In this document: piece by piece, positions 25,433 to 34,150 of the stretch
How positions within the stretch are numbered: position 1 is the stretch's first letter
How the letters are laid out: each line of letters starts with the position of its first letter
Origin: Mucilaginibacter ginkgonis
GTDB taxonomy: Bacteria > Bacteroidota > Bacteroidia > Sphingobacteriales > Sphingobacteriaceae
Reading direction: 5' to 3'
Assembly (NCBI RefSeq): GCF_009754905.2
Contig: NZ_CP066775.1
Coordinates: forward strand, 124,001 to 188,000
Length of the DNA stretch: 64,000 nucleotides
The notes under the pieces: model-generated
What the model saw: only the letters and a program-made list of their open reading frames with translations
Told to the model about the DNA's origin: nothing
Database searches by the model: none
Made by a program: the position numbers and the translations under genes

Positions 25433-28330
25433 ATGCTTTCTTCATACGCTCAACAAACCATGGTTGACGCACTTCCAATAGGCGCGGCAATATTTTTAGG
25501 TAGTGAACTTACTATTGGCGCGGTTAATTACCAAATGCTGAAAATTTGGTCAAAAGATATCTCGGTAATAGATAAGACTTTACACGACGCAATTCCTGAA
25601 ATTCGAGATCAGGGGTTTAATAAATTATTAGTGGACGTTTTGAATACTGGTGAAGAATATCATGAACCAAATGGTAAAGCGTTTATCTTTGAAAACGGCA
25701 ATCAAGTACTTAAGTACTTTGACTTTTCATTTAAAGCTCTCAAGGACGCAAACGGTAAAATTTATGGTGTCGTTAATACTGCTGTCGAAACATCTGAAAA
25801 GGTGTATTATCAGGAAAAACTAGAGCAAGCGAATGAAGAGTTTTTGTCTTTAAATGAAGAGTTATCAGCGAGTAACGAAGAACTTAAGAGTGCATATGAT
25901 GAAGTTGACGCCGCTTATAGAAAGTTGTCAATCACCGAGACGAAAGCACGAATGTTGCTTGAAGGTGCACCCACTGCTATTGGGTTAATTGACGCTGATA
26001 ACTTCAAAATAGATAGTGCGAACGAAAAACTTCTCCAACTATGGCAGATAAACGATGCTGCGATAGGCAAATCGCTAGACGCGGTGTTAGATCAGGAAGT
26101 TAGTAGTGGTCTAATATCGATCATTCACCGTGTCAAACTGGAGCGAAAGTCGATCTACGGTCAAGATATAGAAGTCGCACAAAGAGGTGATATTTCTTTT
26201 TCGAGATACTTCAACTTTGTTTACCAGCCAGTTCTGGATGAGTTAGGAAACGTCATTAGTGTGCAGATCGTTGCAAACGATGTTACTGCTCAACGTAACT
26301 CAAAATTGGAAGTCGATAATGCCCTCATACAACTGAATCTTGCAAAAAAAGCGGCACATATCGGTGTTTTTGATTTGGATGTTGCATCCGACACGTTGTA
26401 CTGGGACGAAAATTGCAGAAAAATTTTCGGAGTAAAGGCCAGTAAAGAAGTTCGTTATACCGAAGATTTTTTAAAAGGAATTGACCCGGAAGATCGAGAA
26501 CTTTTTATAACGTCGATTAGAAATGCTTACAATGATAATCGTTACGAGGGCAGTTTTGATGTAGAACACCGTGTTATCGACGCCATGAGTGGCAATATTT
26601 GTTGGGTCCGAACAGTCGGACAAGTCTACTTCGATGAGGAAAATGTGCCGCAAAGATTTATAGGGACAATTGTAGACATCTCTGAATCTTACAAGGCGCG
26701 TAAGAAGTTGCAGGAAAATGAAGAAAAACTCCAAAATTTTAATGAAGAGCTTACCGTAATGAACGAGGAGTTGAATTCATTAAATGAAGAATATCAGGTA
26801 ACAAACGAAGAATTAATTTCAACCAATGAAGAACTACTCGCGTTACAAGAAGAAAGAGACCGTCTTCACCAAGAATTAAGTATAAAAGAAGAGCGGTTAC
26901 GCTTTGCGATGAAGGCCGCAGATGTGGGAACCTGGGATTTAGATGTCGCGAATAATTTGGTTACTTGGGACGACAGGTGTAAAGAACTTTACGGTTTTTC
27001 TAAAAATGATGTTGTGCCTTACGATGAGGTGTTACGGTACATGCATCCAAGTGACATGCCATTCGTCAATGAAGCCGTGAAGCGCGCATTAGATCCTTCT
27101 TCTAAGGGCAGTTATGATATCAAATTTCGCACTGTCGGCGCAGAAGATGGCCGTGTTCGATGGCTGCACTGCTGTGGCAAAGCATTTTTCAAAGAAGACG
27201 GTACGCCGTACCGATTTTCAGGAATTGCGCAAGATATAACCGAAACACAAGCACTTCTACGTGAAGTGGAGAGCACGAAAAACAATTTAAAATTTGCAAT
27301 AGAAGCTGCAAATTTTGGAACATGGCATTTAAATACCAATACTAACAAACTCGACGTCAATGATCGGTTGAGAGAGCTATTTGCTTTACCAGACGACGGA
27401 GAGGTGACACGTGCTGACTGTGTTGCGATGATTACCGAAGACCATCGTGAAAGGGTTAGCAAAGCTATACAAGCTACAATCCAAAGTGGAGGCAATTATG
27501 ATGTTTCTCATACCGTGCGTCGAAAAAATAGCGACGACGTTAGATGGTTACGTGCTGTGGGAAACGTTAAGGCTGATGAAGAGGGGAAATTAACAGCATT
27601 CACCGGTGTTGTACTGGATATAACGGAGCAAAAGCTGGATGAACAACGTAGAAGTGACTTTATTGGCATTGTCAGCCATGAGTTGCGTTCGCCATTAACT
27701 TCCTTAAATGGGTATCTTCAGATACTTACCATGAAAGCCAATAAAGCTGGTGATCAATCTACATTAGATCTCACCGGAAAATCCAGACGTCAGGTAGATC
27801 GAATGAGCGCGTTGATCTCAGGGTTTCTGGATGTCGCGCGGATTGGCGAAGGAAAGATTAAGCTTAACCTGAAATCGTTTGACATGGCAGAACTGGTGAA
27901 AGCGGCTGAGGAAGAGTCTTTAGCTACTATCACCTCTCATACGATCATGTTTCATCCTGTATTGTTTACACCAGTTACTGCAGATCAAGATAAAATTGAA
28001 CAAGTTTTAGTGAACCTGATTAACAACGCTGTCAAATATTCGCCACATAATAGTGTTATCAACGTTGCGTGTGTAACGGTTAATGGAAGAGCACATGTAA
28101 GTGTCAGCGATGAAGGCATGGGTATCCCCGCAAAAGATTTACCGCATATTTTTAACAGATTTTATCGTGTTGAAAGTGAAGCTACCAAATCAACTAAAGG
28201 TTTTGGGATCGGGTTGTTTATCAGCAAGGACATCATTGAAAGTCACGGCGGGAAAATTGGTGTTGAGAGCGTAGTAGGTAAAGGCAGCACTTTTTGGTTT
28301 GAATTACCTGTAGATCCGACGCCACAATAA
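25433..28330 (+). CDS. Multi-PAS sensor histidine kinase
   Basis: A 965-residue soluble kinase. Five PAS-type segments lie at about residues 10-120, 170-290, 295-430, 485-610 and 615-735. Two coiled-coil segments with NEEL-type repeats (about 125-165 and 430-480) separate them. The HisKA domain carries the phospho-acceptor in FIGIVSHELRSPL (His749), and the ATPase domain has NNAVKYSP, DEGMGIP and GFGIGLFIS. There are no transmembrane segments. Stacks of PAS domains suggest sensing of redox, light or small ligands. The response regulator at 28394 starts 63 bases downstream and is the likely partner. Confidence 0.93.
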   Translation: MLSSYAQQTMVDALPIGAAIFLGSELTIGAVNYQMLKIWSKDISVIDKTLHDAIPEIRDQGFNKLLVDVLNTGEEYHEPNGKAFIFENGNQVLKYFDFSFKALKDANGKIYGVVNTAVETSEKVYYQEKLEQANEEFLSLNEELSASNEELKSAYDEVDAAYRKLSITETKARMLLEGAPTAIGLIDADNFKIDSANEKLLQLWQINDAAIGKSLDAVLDQEVSSGLISIIHRVKLERKSIYGQDIEVAQRGDISFSRYFNFVYQPVLDELGNVISVQIVANDVTAQRNSKLEVDNALIQLNLAKKAAHIGVFDLDVASDTLYWDENCRKIFGVKASKEVRYTEDFLKGIDPEDRELFITSIRNAYNDNRYEGSFDVEHRVIDAMSGNICWVRTVGQVYFDEENVPQRFIGTIVDISESYKARKKLQENEEKLQNFNEELTVMNEELNSLNEEYQVTNEELISTNEELLALQEERDRLHQELSIKEERLRFAMKAADVGTWDLDVANNLVTWDDRCKELYGFSKNDVVPYDEVLRYMHPSDMPFVNEAVKRALDPSSKGSYDIKFRTVGAEDGRVRWLHCCGKAFFKEDGTPYRFSGIAQDITETQALLREVESTKNNLKFAIEAANFGTWHLNTNTNKLDVNDRLRELFALPDDGEVTRADCVAMITEDHRERVSKAIQATIQSGGNYDVSHTVRRKNSDDVRWLRAVGNVKADEEGKLTAFTGVVLDITEQKLDEQRRSDFIGIVSHELRSPLTSLNGYLQILTMKANKAGDQSTLDLTGKSRRQVDRMSALISGFLDVARIGEGKIKLNLKSFDMAELVKAAEEESLATITSHTIMFHPVLFTPVTADQDKIEQVLVNLINNAVKYSPHNSVINVACVTVNGRAHVSVSDEGMGIPAKDLPHIFNRFYRVESEATKSTKGFGIGLFISKDIIESHGGKIGVESVVGKGSTFWFELPVDPTPQ

Positions 28331-28393
28331 TTTTCGTCTATTAAAAATAATTGGTGGCATCATTTTCGCCTAAGTATATTTAACTATCTTATA

Positions 28394-28756
28394 ATGCCTA
28401 ATAAAATACTCATCGTCGATGACGAGACGGATATATGTGACGTCCTCGATATTGTTTTGAAAGAAGAAGGCTTTCAAACCTCAATATTAACTTCTGGAAA
28501 GCCAGTTTACTCTTCTGTGCTCGAAGATACACCTGACCTTATTATCATGGATATCCGCCTTGGTGATATGGACGGGCGTGATATATGTCGAAAAATTAAA
28601 GAGAGTCGAGAGATTGCTAAAACCCCAATTATTCTTATTTCCGCGAGTGATAATATGAGTGACAAGCTGGACGGCCCTGGAGCGCCGGATGATTTCGTTG
28701 CTAAGCCATTCGATATTGAGATGCTTGTCCAAACAGTAAATCGTCATTTAGCTTGA
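28394..28756 (+). CDS. Single-domain response regulator
   Basis: A 120-residue stand-alone receiver domain with all key residues: the acidic pocket in LIVDDETD, the phospho-acceptor Asp53 in LIIMDIRLGDMDG, the Ser of ILISAS and the Lys of FVAKPF. There is no output domain, so it must work through protein contacts, for example in a phosphorelay. It lies just downstream of the multi-PAS kinase and forms a two-component pair with it. Confidence 0.92.
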   Translation: MPNKILIVDDETDICDVLDIVLKEEGFQTSILTSGKPVYSSVLEDTPDLIIMDIRLGDMDGRDICRKIKESREIAKTPIILISASDNMSDKLDGPGAPDDFVAKPFDIEMLVQTVNRHLA

Positions 28757-28884
28757 AAAATTGTAGTAAAACGGCTACGATGATAAAAGTGATAATTTAC
28801 ATTAGCAATATTTGATCAAAAATCTTTATACGAAATATTCACTTATTTTTAGATAATCTGATATTATAAATTGCTGAAATAATT

Positions 28885-29052
28885 ATGTCGATGATGAAGC
28901 AGACGGTAAAATATCAAATCGCACAGTCTGGTAAAAAGGGTGCTGTTCATTACGAAGGCAAAGACCGCAGGACCAGTCTCGACGAATCTTTTGGTAAAGA
29001 TAAAGTCGATCGTATAAGGGAAGCTATTGGCTTTACGAAAGTTTCCAAATAA
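28885..29052 (+). CDS. Small conserved-looking protein, 55 residues
   Basis: A short ORF with product MSMMKQTVKYQIAQSGKKG to the end FTKVSK. It is basic and has a patterned core (AVHYEGKDRRTSLDESFG). A strong terminator follows four bases after its stop, which strongly supports a real gene. I do not recognise the family. It stands as its own unit between a response regulator and the minus-strand cargo genes. Confidence 0.55.
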   Translation: MSMMKQTVKYQIAQSGKKGAVHYEGKDRRTSLDESFGKDKVDRIREAIGFTKVSK

Positions 29053-29056
29053 TATT

Positions 29057-29082
29057 AAGGCCTCCTTTGGAGGCCTTTTTTA
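29057..29082 (+). terminator. Rho-independent terminator
   Basis: Stem AAGGCCTCC pairs with GGAGGCCTT with loop TTT, then TTTTTA. It ends the small gene at 28885-29052. Confidence 0.9.
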
Positions 29083-29293
29083 TGTTTTCCCATCTGCTTA
29101 TTGTCATCACAATCAAAATAATTTTAATAACTCTTTTATCATAGAGATTGCAGTATAGCCAACCTTAAAAATTTCAATAGATTGTTAAGCGCTGATGACC
29201 GGTTTCGTTGGTTAAGTTTCATGTCCATTTAAATAATATGGTCAAAGAAACTGATCCTGACTTGCCAAACCTTGCCTGGATTTAAGTTGGCAA
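29083..29293. other. Short gene-free spacer between opposing genes
   Basis: AT-rich spacer between the terminator and the stop of the minus-strand 641-residue gene. Nothing recognised. Confidence 0.4.
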
Positions 29294-31219
29294 TCAGCTG
29301 TCTAAATTCGCTAATTTATAAAGCTGTGGTTTGAAATCTTTCGAATATTGGTATGTTTCATTTGCAAAGGTTCGTCCATCCTCACCCATATTAAAATCAT
29401 TAAGAGCAGCATTCAATGCTTTTGCAAGAGTTTTTCTGGACACCGGCTTGATAATCCCAATTTTTTTAAGGTCTTCGAAATAACCGCAGATCACGCCAAT
29501 ATGCTTATTACGGTTGCCGATAAACTTGAAATTTTCATCTAAAAGTTTGGGTTTTGTCTGGGTCAATGCCTGCACATAAAATCTCCAGTTTCCATTTAGA
29601 AAAACTTCTTGCAAAGCTGACACGCTTCCATTATCCTGGTTATCTGTCAGCTTTTCTAATGGAATATAATTACCTAAGATATTATAGTCGTCCATTTTTA
29701 AGTCGCCTAATGACCGAAGGGTTACAACGCTCATTTTTGCTGATAATTGCTGGATTTGATTGAGTATCGTTACGATTGCAGGCAAATAACCATTGGAAAT
29801 CATTAAAAAAGATTCATCCTTAACAGCTACACCATGATCATCATTCAATTGATTTAGCCTGTATGACTGCAGCTGTTTAAAGAGTAGATACAATCTTCCA
29901 ATCTTGTTATAATAAACGTCTTCAACAAAAAATTTAAGGCCATCCTTATTGGCCATGTTGTTGAGTAAAATGTATTCAAAATCTTTACTGCACTTTTCAT
30001 CGAGTGTATCCTGGTAAATGATATTTTGCTTTTTAAGGTCATAGTCATAACCTCTTAACTGGTCGAAAATCGAATCATAGGCATCGTAAAATCTGTCGAA
30101 CAAATTATTGATTGCGTGATAATTGATCCCCTCATTTATATTAACCGGCCCTGAACTTTTATTTGCATGATTATCAAATTCCTTAAAAACCTCTGGATAT
30201 CTGCTCCTCCAATCATCTGTGGCCGACAGCTTTGCTGAATTGTAACCAAGTTTTTTAATGACGTTTTCTGTCAACATTAATGGACATGTTTTCTTTACAT
30301 ATTCCCAGCCGTAACTGCTGTTCGAAACATCTGAATGATAATAATGGTAATGCAAATCACCAAGCAGTTTTGGTGAATGATCGCTGTATAACAATGCAGC
30401 AGTTATAGGAAATTCTGCCTCATAATCTTTTTTTCCTAATTCCCACCCTTCAAGATAAAGCTGTCTGTAATGATGATTATCAACTTTTATGATTTCTTGA
30501 GTGTCTACATCCTTTAGTTTTACCTCATTTGAGCAGAGAACAAATGCCACCATAGGTTCATAGATCTTGGTTTCAACATTTTCGAAATTTAAGCCCATAT
30601 ACCCGTATTTTTCAATCTGGTCTTTAAAGTGTTTAAATTCGTACTGTGCTATTGGGCCTGTGACCTCTTCCGGAATAAAAAATTTCCATTCCTTTTTGCC
30701 GAATAAGTTAAGGTTATTACCGGCAGTTGAACTTTGGTAATTCTCAAGGCCTGTTTCAACGCCATTTAATTTATCATTGACGATGGGTTCAATTTGCTTT
30801 AGCCTTTTGTAACCTTTCCAATCTTTCTGACAATATTCTTTTTCAGGGGAATCGCCGGGATACTTCAAAAATTCTTTCTCCACTAGCCTTAAGGTCGAAT
30901 TATATTGTGCATTCATATTCTCGACCGGATAGCCTCCGAACCATTTTAACAGAAAACCTAATAAGGTGTGCCGCTTCTGTGCATCTAATGGTAAAGCTTT
31001 CAGCGTCTCGATGACGGTATGCGGTTTATCGATGTTTTCAGATATAAAGTGATATTGTTTATAAAGCAGATTTAAAAATAGTAAAGGGTGAAAATGTTCA
31101 TTACCATGGCCATCTTCAAAATATTCTACTGTGAAAAATACGAGGTCCTGATTAGGGATGTTATTTGCGTTATAATAATAATCAAACGTATAGGGATAGG
31201 AATATGCCGACAGGTCCAT
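29294..31219 (-). CDS. Large protein of unknown function, mobile-element cargo
   Basis: A 641-residue soluble protein with no family I can name. There is no signal peptide, transmembrane segment or recognisable NTPase or nuclease motif. It is rich in Tyr, Asn, Asp and Lys. The C-terminal 80 residues (NRNKHIGVICGYFEDLKK, then SRKTLAKALNAAL and EDGRTFANE) have the look of a conserved helical tail that I have seen in Bacteroidota mobile-element proteins, but I cannot name it. It is encoded 74 bases downstream of an XRE regulator and may be under its control. An element function or a defence role are both possible. Confidence 0.75.
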   Translation of the reverse strand: MDLSAYSYPYTFDYYYNANNIPNQDLVFFTVEYFEDGHGNEHFHPLLFLNLLYKQYHFISENIDKPHTVIETLKALPLDAQKRHTLLGFLLKWFGGYPVENMNAQYNSTLRLVEKEFLKYPGDSPEKEYCQKDWKGYKRLKQIEPIVNDKLNGVETGLENYQSSTAGNNLNLFGKKEWKFFIPEEVTGPIAQYEFKHFKDQIEKYGYMGLNFENVETKIYEPMVAFVLCSNEVKLKDVDTQEIIKVDNHHYRQLYLEGWELGKKDYEAEFPITAALLYSDHSPKLLGDLHYHYYHSDVSNSSYGWEYVKKTCPLMLTENVIKKLGYNSAKLSATDDWRSRYPEVFKEFDNHANKSSGPVNINEGINYHAINNLFDRFYDAYDSIFDQLRGYDYDLKKQNIIYQDTLDEKCSKDFEYILLNNMANKDGLKFFVEDVYYNKIGRLYLLFKQLQSYRLNQLNDDHGVAVKDESFLMISNGYLPAIVTILNQIQQLSAKMSVVTLRSLGDLKMDDYNILGNYIPLEKLTDNQDNGSVSALQEVFLNGNWRFYVQALTQTKPKLLDENFKFIGNRNKHIGVICGYFEDLKKIGIIKPVSRKTLAKALNAALNDFNMGEDGRTFANETYQYSKDFKPQLYKLANLDS

Positions 31220-31293
31220 TTAAGCTAAAATCATTAATCGTTCAATATGATATTAATATTGTTGTAAGACTAATTTAATATTAATGGCTCAGT

Positions 31294-31584
31294 TTAGTGG
31301 TGACCTGAATGATTTTTATGATCTAAGGGAAATTGAAAAAACTCTTCTACAGTTACATCTAAAGCAGTAACTATTTTTAAAAAGCTACTCATATTTACGT
31401 TTTTTCCGGTTTCACATCTTCGCAATAGCATCCTGCCAATGTTATTTTCGTGCGCGAATTTTTCGTAGCTTAAATTTCCACTTCGTATTCTCAGAGATTT
31501 AATGCGATTCCCGATAGATTTAAGTTGGTCTTCAATGGAACCATCGCCGCTGGTTGAATTTATTTCATTTGATTTCATAAGCAA
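31294..31584 (-). CDS. XRE-family helix-turn-helix regulator
   Basis: A 96-residue protein. Residues of about 22 to 80 form a Cro/C1-type HTH domain: LKSIGNRIKSLRIRSGNLS, YEKFAHENNIGRMLLRRCETG, LKIVTALDVTVEEFF. The second helix-turn-helix is intact. It lies between the 268- and 641-residue genes on the same strand and probably regulates them or the recombinase. An upstream ATG is used as start; a later Met (M3) is also possible. Confidence 0.88.
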   Translation of the reverse strand: MLMKSNEINSTSGDGSIEDQLKSIGNRIKSLRIRSGNLSYEKFAHENNIGRMLLRRCETGKNVNMSSFLKIVTALDVTVEEFFQFPLDHKNHSGHH

Positions 31585-31650
31585 ATCAAATTATAAATGA
31601 GGACAGTTGGTACTCCATAAAAGCAGTATCAAAAATGATATATTCAATCT

Positions 31651-32457
31651 CTATTGTTCGTAATACCTGATTAAATTCCTGATGGAATTCTCAAGAATGA
31701 GAAGGCTTGATTTTATGAGATCATCACTGGGTTCGAAGATTGGTGATTCAGACAAATTTTTTAAAGAATTTTCTGCAGTCTGATATGTCATAATTAAGCT
31801 GATAATTCTGATAAGTGAAGTTATCTGATCGGTTAATGCATTGGTATCGCTTTTAAATTGCTGTGCGGTACGGATAATTTTATGATTTTCAGGTACCTGG
31901 TTAAGTTCTTCGGGAATCGTATGGCTTGCATTATCAGATCTGCAAAATCCATCTTGGTGTTTAGTGCAATTTGATATAAAATTAACCAGGTGTATGGCTT
32001 TATTTTTATACCAGTGCTTTACATTAAACCTAAATTTTGAAATTGCGTATTCCCTCACTGTTACTGCTTTTTTACCGGAAAGGTCGTCCAGCATGTCAAT
32101 AAGTTGATTGACAAAAACTTCAAACTTATGGAAGACAAATACATAACCCAGACGAATGGTATCATGCTGGATGATGACTGGATCGTAATTTACTGACGTA
32201 AATACATTTTTAAATAAAGACTTTTGAATATTATCTCTGGTATTTACCACCAGTTTATTTGCTGCCGGTATAAAACTACCATATACAATTGTTATTGCAT
32301 CATGTATACTCATTATACCAACTGCTACGAAGGTGTGGAGCTTTTTCAAATCCTCATCCTCCAGCACCTTTTCATAATTTGGAATTTTGGAAAACTCAGA
32401 AGAGATATTAAATACTGCCCGATCAAAGGAAGAAAGCGCCTGCTTTTTCATAGTCAC
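31651..32457 (-). CDS. Unknown protein, possibly HEPN-like
   Basis: A 268-residue, largely alpha-helical soluble protein. I do not recognise the family. One segment, VNFISNCTKHQDGF, resembles the N..KH.G signature seen in some HEPN-related nucleic-acid proteins, but the usual R-x4-6-H is not clear and I do not claim it. It lies 16 bases downstream of the recombinase stop and 66 bases upstream of the XRE gene on the same strand, so it likely belongs to the same element module. Confidence 0.7.
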   Translation of the reverse strand: MTMKKQALSSFDRAVFNISSEFSKIPNYEKVLEDEDLKKLHTFVAVGIMSIHDAITIVYGSFIPAANKLVVNTRDNIQKSLFKNVFTSVNYDPVIIQHDTIRLGYVFVFHKFEVFVNQLIDMLDDLSGKKAVTVREYAISKFRFNVKHWYKNKAIHLVNFISNCTKHQDGFCRSDNASHTIPEELNQVPENHKIIRTAQQFKSDTNALTDQITSLIRIISLIMTYQTAENSLKNLSESPIFEPSDDLIKSSLLILENSIRNLIRYYEQ

Positions 32458-32473
32458 TTATGTGGGTTGAATC

Positions 32474-33724
32474 TTATTGAAAATTTAAAAGCATATCAGC
32501 GACTTCATGCTTGGTTTCGTTTTCAAATCCCTTCCAATAATTCTGGGTAGTGGAAAGTGTACTGTGACCGAGCGCTTCCTGGGCGAATTCTAAGCCTTGT
32601 TTTCTTGTAACCATAGTGGTAAAGGTATGCCGCGCTTCCATTGTGCCAAGCTTAATATTAAGTTTATATTGTTCAGCGATCTTTGCCATATGCTGGTTGA
32701 TAAATCTCACGAAATTCTGATTAGTTCGGTGCTTTTCTAAAGCGTTCATTCCTGCTTTAAATATGGGGAAAACGTAATCATTGGGCTTAGCTGTTAGCTT
32801 ACCGTACTGTTCTATCATTTCTTTAACAAAGTTTGTTATTGGCACAATGATAGGTTTGGGATCTTCCTTTGTGGTATTTTTTGTCTTGTGCCTTAAGAAA
32901 CTGAAATAAGTGCCATGGAAATTTTTAATCTGCAACTCAGATATGTCCCTGATATTCATGCCATTGCATTGATAACTAAAAAACCAGAAAGCTCTTGCCT
33001 TTTGTTGGTAAACGTTGTGGCTTAGGTCTAATTCGAATAATTTCTTCAGATCATTGGTTTCGATAGCCTTTTTCGTGTTTTTGCCAGTAGGAATTTTATA
33101 TTTTTTGAATGGATATAATTCCTTGTCGATGATTTTATCCTCTATTGCCACATTAAAAATTTTACGCAATGGTCTCAGGTAAATTCCTACAGATGTCCTC
33201 GATTTACCTTTTCCAGTAAACCATTGCTCGTATTTATGAAGAAAAGAAGGTGTAATAACATCAAAAGGAATTATGCCGCCCGAGTTCTTTTTACCCTCAA
33301 AATAGAAGGACTTTATAGAATTAATACTACAAGAATAACTTGATGCCGTACCAACCTGGTCGGTTTTAATTAATTCATCTATATAGGCTTGATACCTGTC
33401 AATAACATTAAGTTCTAAATAGGTAGATGCAAATAAGAGCTCTTCAAATTTTTCGAAGGTAAAATGAGAAATGCTTTCAGCAACTTCATTTGCTTTAGCT
33501 TCAAGTGCGGAAAGTTCAATCTTTAATGTTTTCAGATATTCACCTTTAGGTTTTAATGTTTTATACGAATTCTGGAAGTCCGATTCCGATAGATTCTTAC
33601 CCACACTAAAAAGTTTCTGTCTTCCGTAGAAAACCTGAATTCTTAAAGGATAGATATTATCTTCTCGCTTTCGCCTGGTGTCAAGCCACAAAGATATCTT
33701 GGGTCTTTTTATTATCTGTTCCAT
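32474..33724 (-). CDS. int: Site-specific tyrosine recombinase (integrase)
   Basis: A 416-residue protein. The N-terminal arm-binding region begins RPKISLWLDTRRKRED. A SAM-like core-binding domain lies at about residues 110-200. The catalytic domain has the first Arg in MNIRDISEL, then ARHTFTTM with the second Arg, LGHSTLS, and the Tyr nucleophile in TTQNYWKGF, as in Bacteroidota integrases. The gene is read away from the tRNA-Asn fragment at 33932, about 200 bases upstream of the start. It is the expected integrase of the element whose attachment junction lies there. Confidence 0.93.
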   Translation of the reverse strand: MEQIIKRPKISLWLDTRRKREDNIYPLRIQVFYGRQKLFSVGKNLSESDFQNSYKTLKPKGEYLKTLKIELSALEAKANEVAESISHFTFEKFEELLFASTYLELNVIDRYQAYIDELIKTDQVGTASSYSCSINSIKSFYFEGKKNSGGIIPFDVITPSFLHKYEQWFTGKGKSRTSVGIYLRPLRKIFNVAIEDKIIDKELYPFKKYKIPTGKNTKKAIETNDLKKLFELDLSHNVYQQKARAFWFFSYQCNGMNIRDISELQIKNFHGTYFSFLRHKTKNTTKEDPKPIIVPITNFVKEMIEQYGKLTAKPNDYVFPIFKAGMNALEKHRTNQNFVRFINQHMAKIAEQYKLNIKLGTMEARHTFTTMVTRKQGLEFAQEALGHSTLSTTQNYWKGFENETKHEVADMLLNFQ

Positions 33725-33931
33725 TTCGTAACTATGTGCATACTTTATAATTCAAAAATACTGGTTATGATATTGAAATCCCAATAAATAGTCAATTTTA
33801 TGTGCATACTTTGTGCATACTTTTGATATAAAAAACAACAAATATCGATAAATAACGAAAAGTGTAAATTTTATAATTAGCTATAAATCAATGCAATAAC
33901 AGTTAACAATTAGTATGCGATAGCTATTGTT
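33725..33931. other. AT-rich region between integrase start and tRNA fragment
   Basis: About 200 bases that probably hold the integrase promoter and arm-type binding sites. It contains a direct repeat GTGCATACTTT at about 33800 and 33812, a possible binding site. It has no tRNA 5' half. Confidence 0.5.
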
Positions 33932-33978
33932 TCTGACTGTTAATCAGAGGGTCGCTGGTTCGAGCCCAGCCTCAGGAG
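33932..33978 (+). other. Attachment-site junction: 3' part of tRNA-Asn(GTT)
   Basis: The anticodon stem-loop TCTGA-CTGTTAA-TCAGA (anticodon GTT, 33939-33941) is followed by the variable bases GGGTC, the T arm GCTGG-TTCGAGC-CCAGC, and the acceptor 3' strand CTCAGGA with discriminator G. No 5' acceptor strand (TCCTGAG) or D arm lies upstream. This is the 3' piece of tRNA-Asn, as left by integration of an element into the gene. With the recombinase directly to the left, the interrupted side is on the left. An intact tRNA-Asn should lie at the other end of the element, but no such sequence was seen in the window. Confidence 0.85.
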
Positions 33979-33980
33979 CG

Positions 33981-34007
33981 AAAGCCCCGCATTTTATGCG
34001 GGGCTTT
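33981..34007 (+). terminator. Terminator of the tRNA-Asn locus
   Basis: Stem AGCCCCGCAT with ATGCGGGGCT, loop TTT, followed by TTTTTC. It is the native terminator of the tRNA gene and marks the resumption of chromosomal sequence. Confidence 0.88.
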
Positions 34008-34013
34008 TTCATT

Positions 34014-34134
34014 ATGACATATTTTGTTTACATTCTTTATTCCCCATTTTGCAAACAAGTTTTATGTTGGGCAAACAGAGGATATGAAAGTTCGACTAGA
34101 ACTCCATAACACCGGCGCTTTTGCCGTGTCATGA
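34014..34134 (+). pseudogene. GIY-YIG endonuclease remnant
   Basis: The frame from 34014 gives MTYFVYILYSP, the start of a GIY-YIG domain. A one-base shift near 34045-34054 gives the continuation NKFYVGQTEDMKVRLELHN, the second half of the motif (YVG) with the helix containing the catalytic Arg. The sequence stops at TGA soon afterwards, so most of the domain is missing. It lies just after the tRNA-Asn terminator. GIY-YIG genes are common beside tRNA loci in this group, and this one has decayed. Confidence 0.75.
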
Positions 34135-34150
34135 AACGAGTATTAATGAC

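Noticed and set aside
33868..33978. Complete tRNA-Asn gene
   Set aside because: The 3' half is clear, but the 5' acceptor strand and D arm are absent upstream, so it is a fragment.
33927..34109. Small plus-strand gene
   Set aside because: The frame reads through the tRNA fragment and its terminator; only its end belongs to the GIY-YIG remnant.
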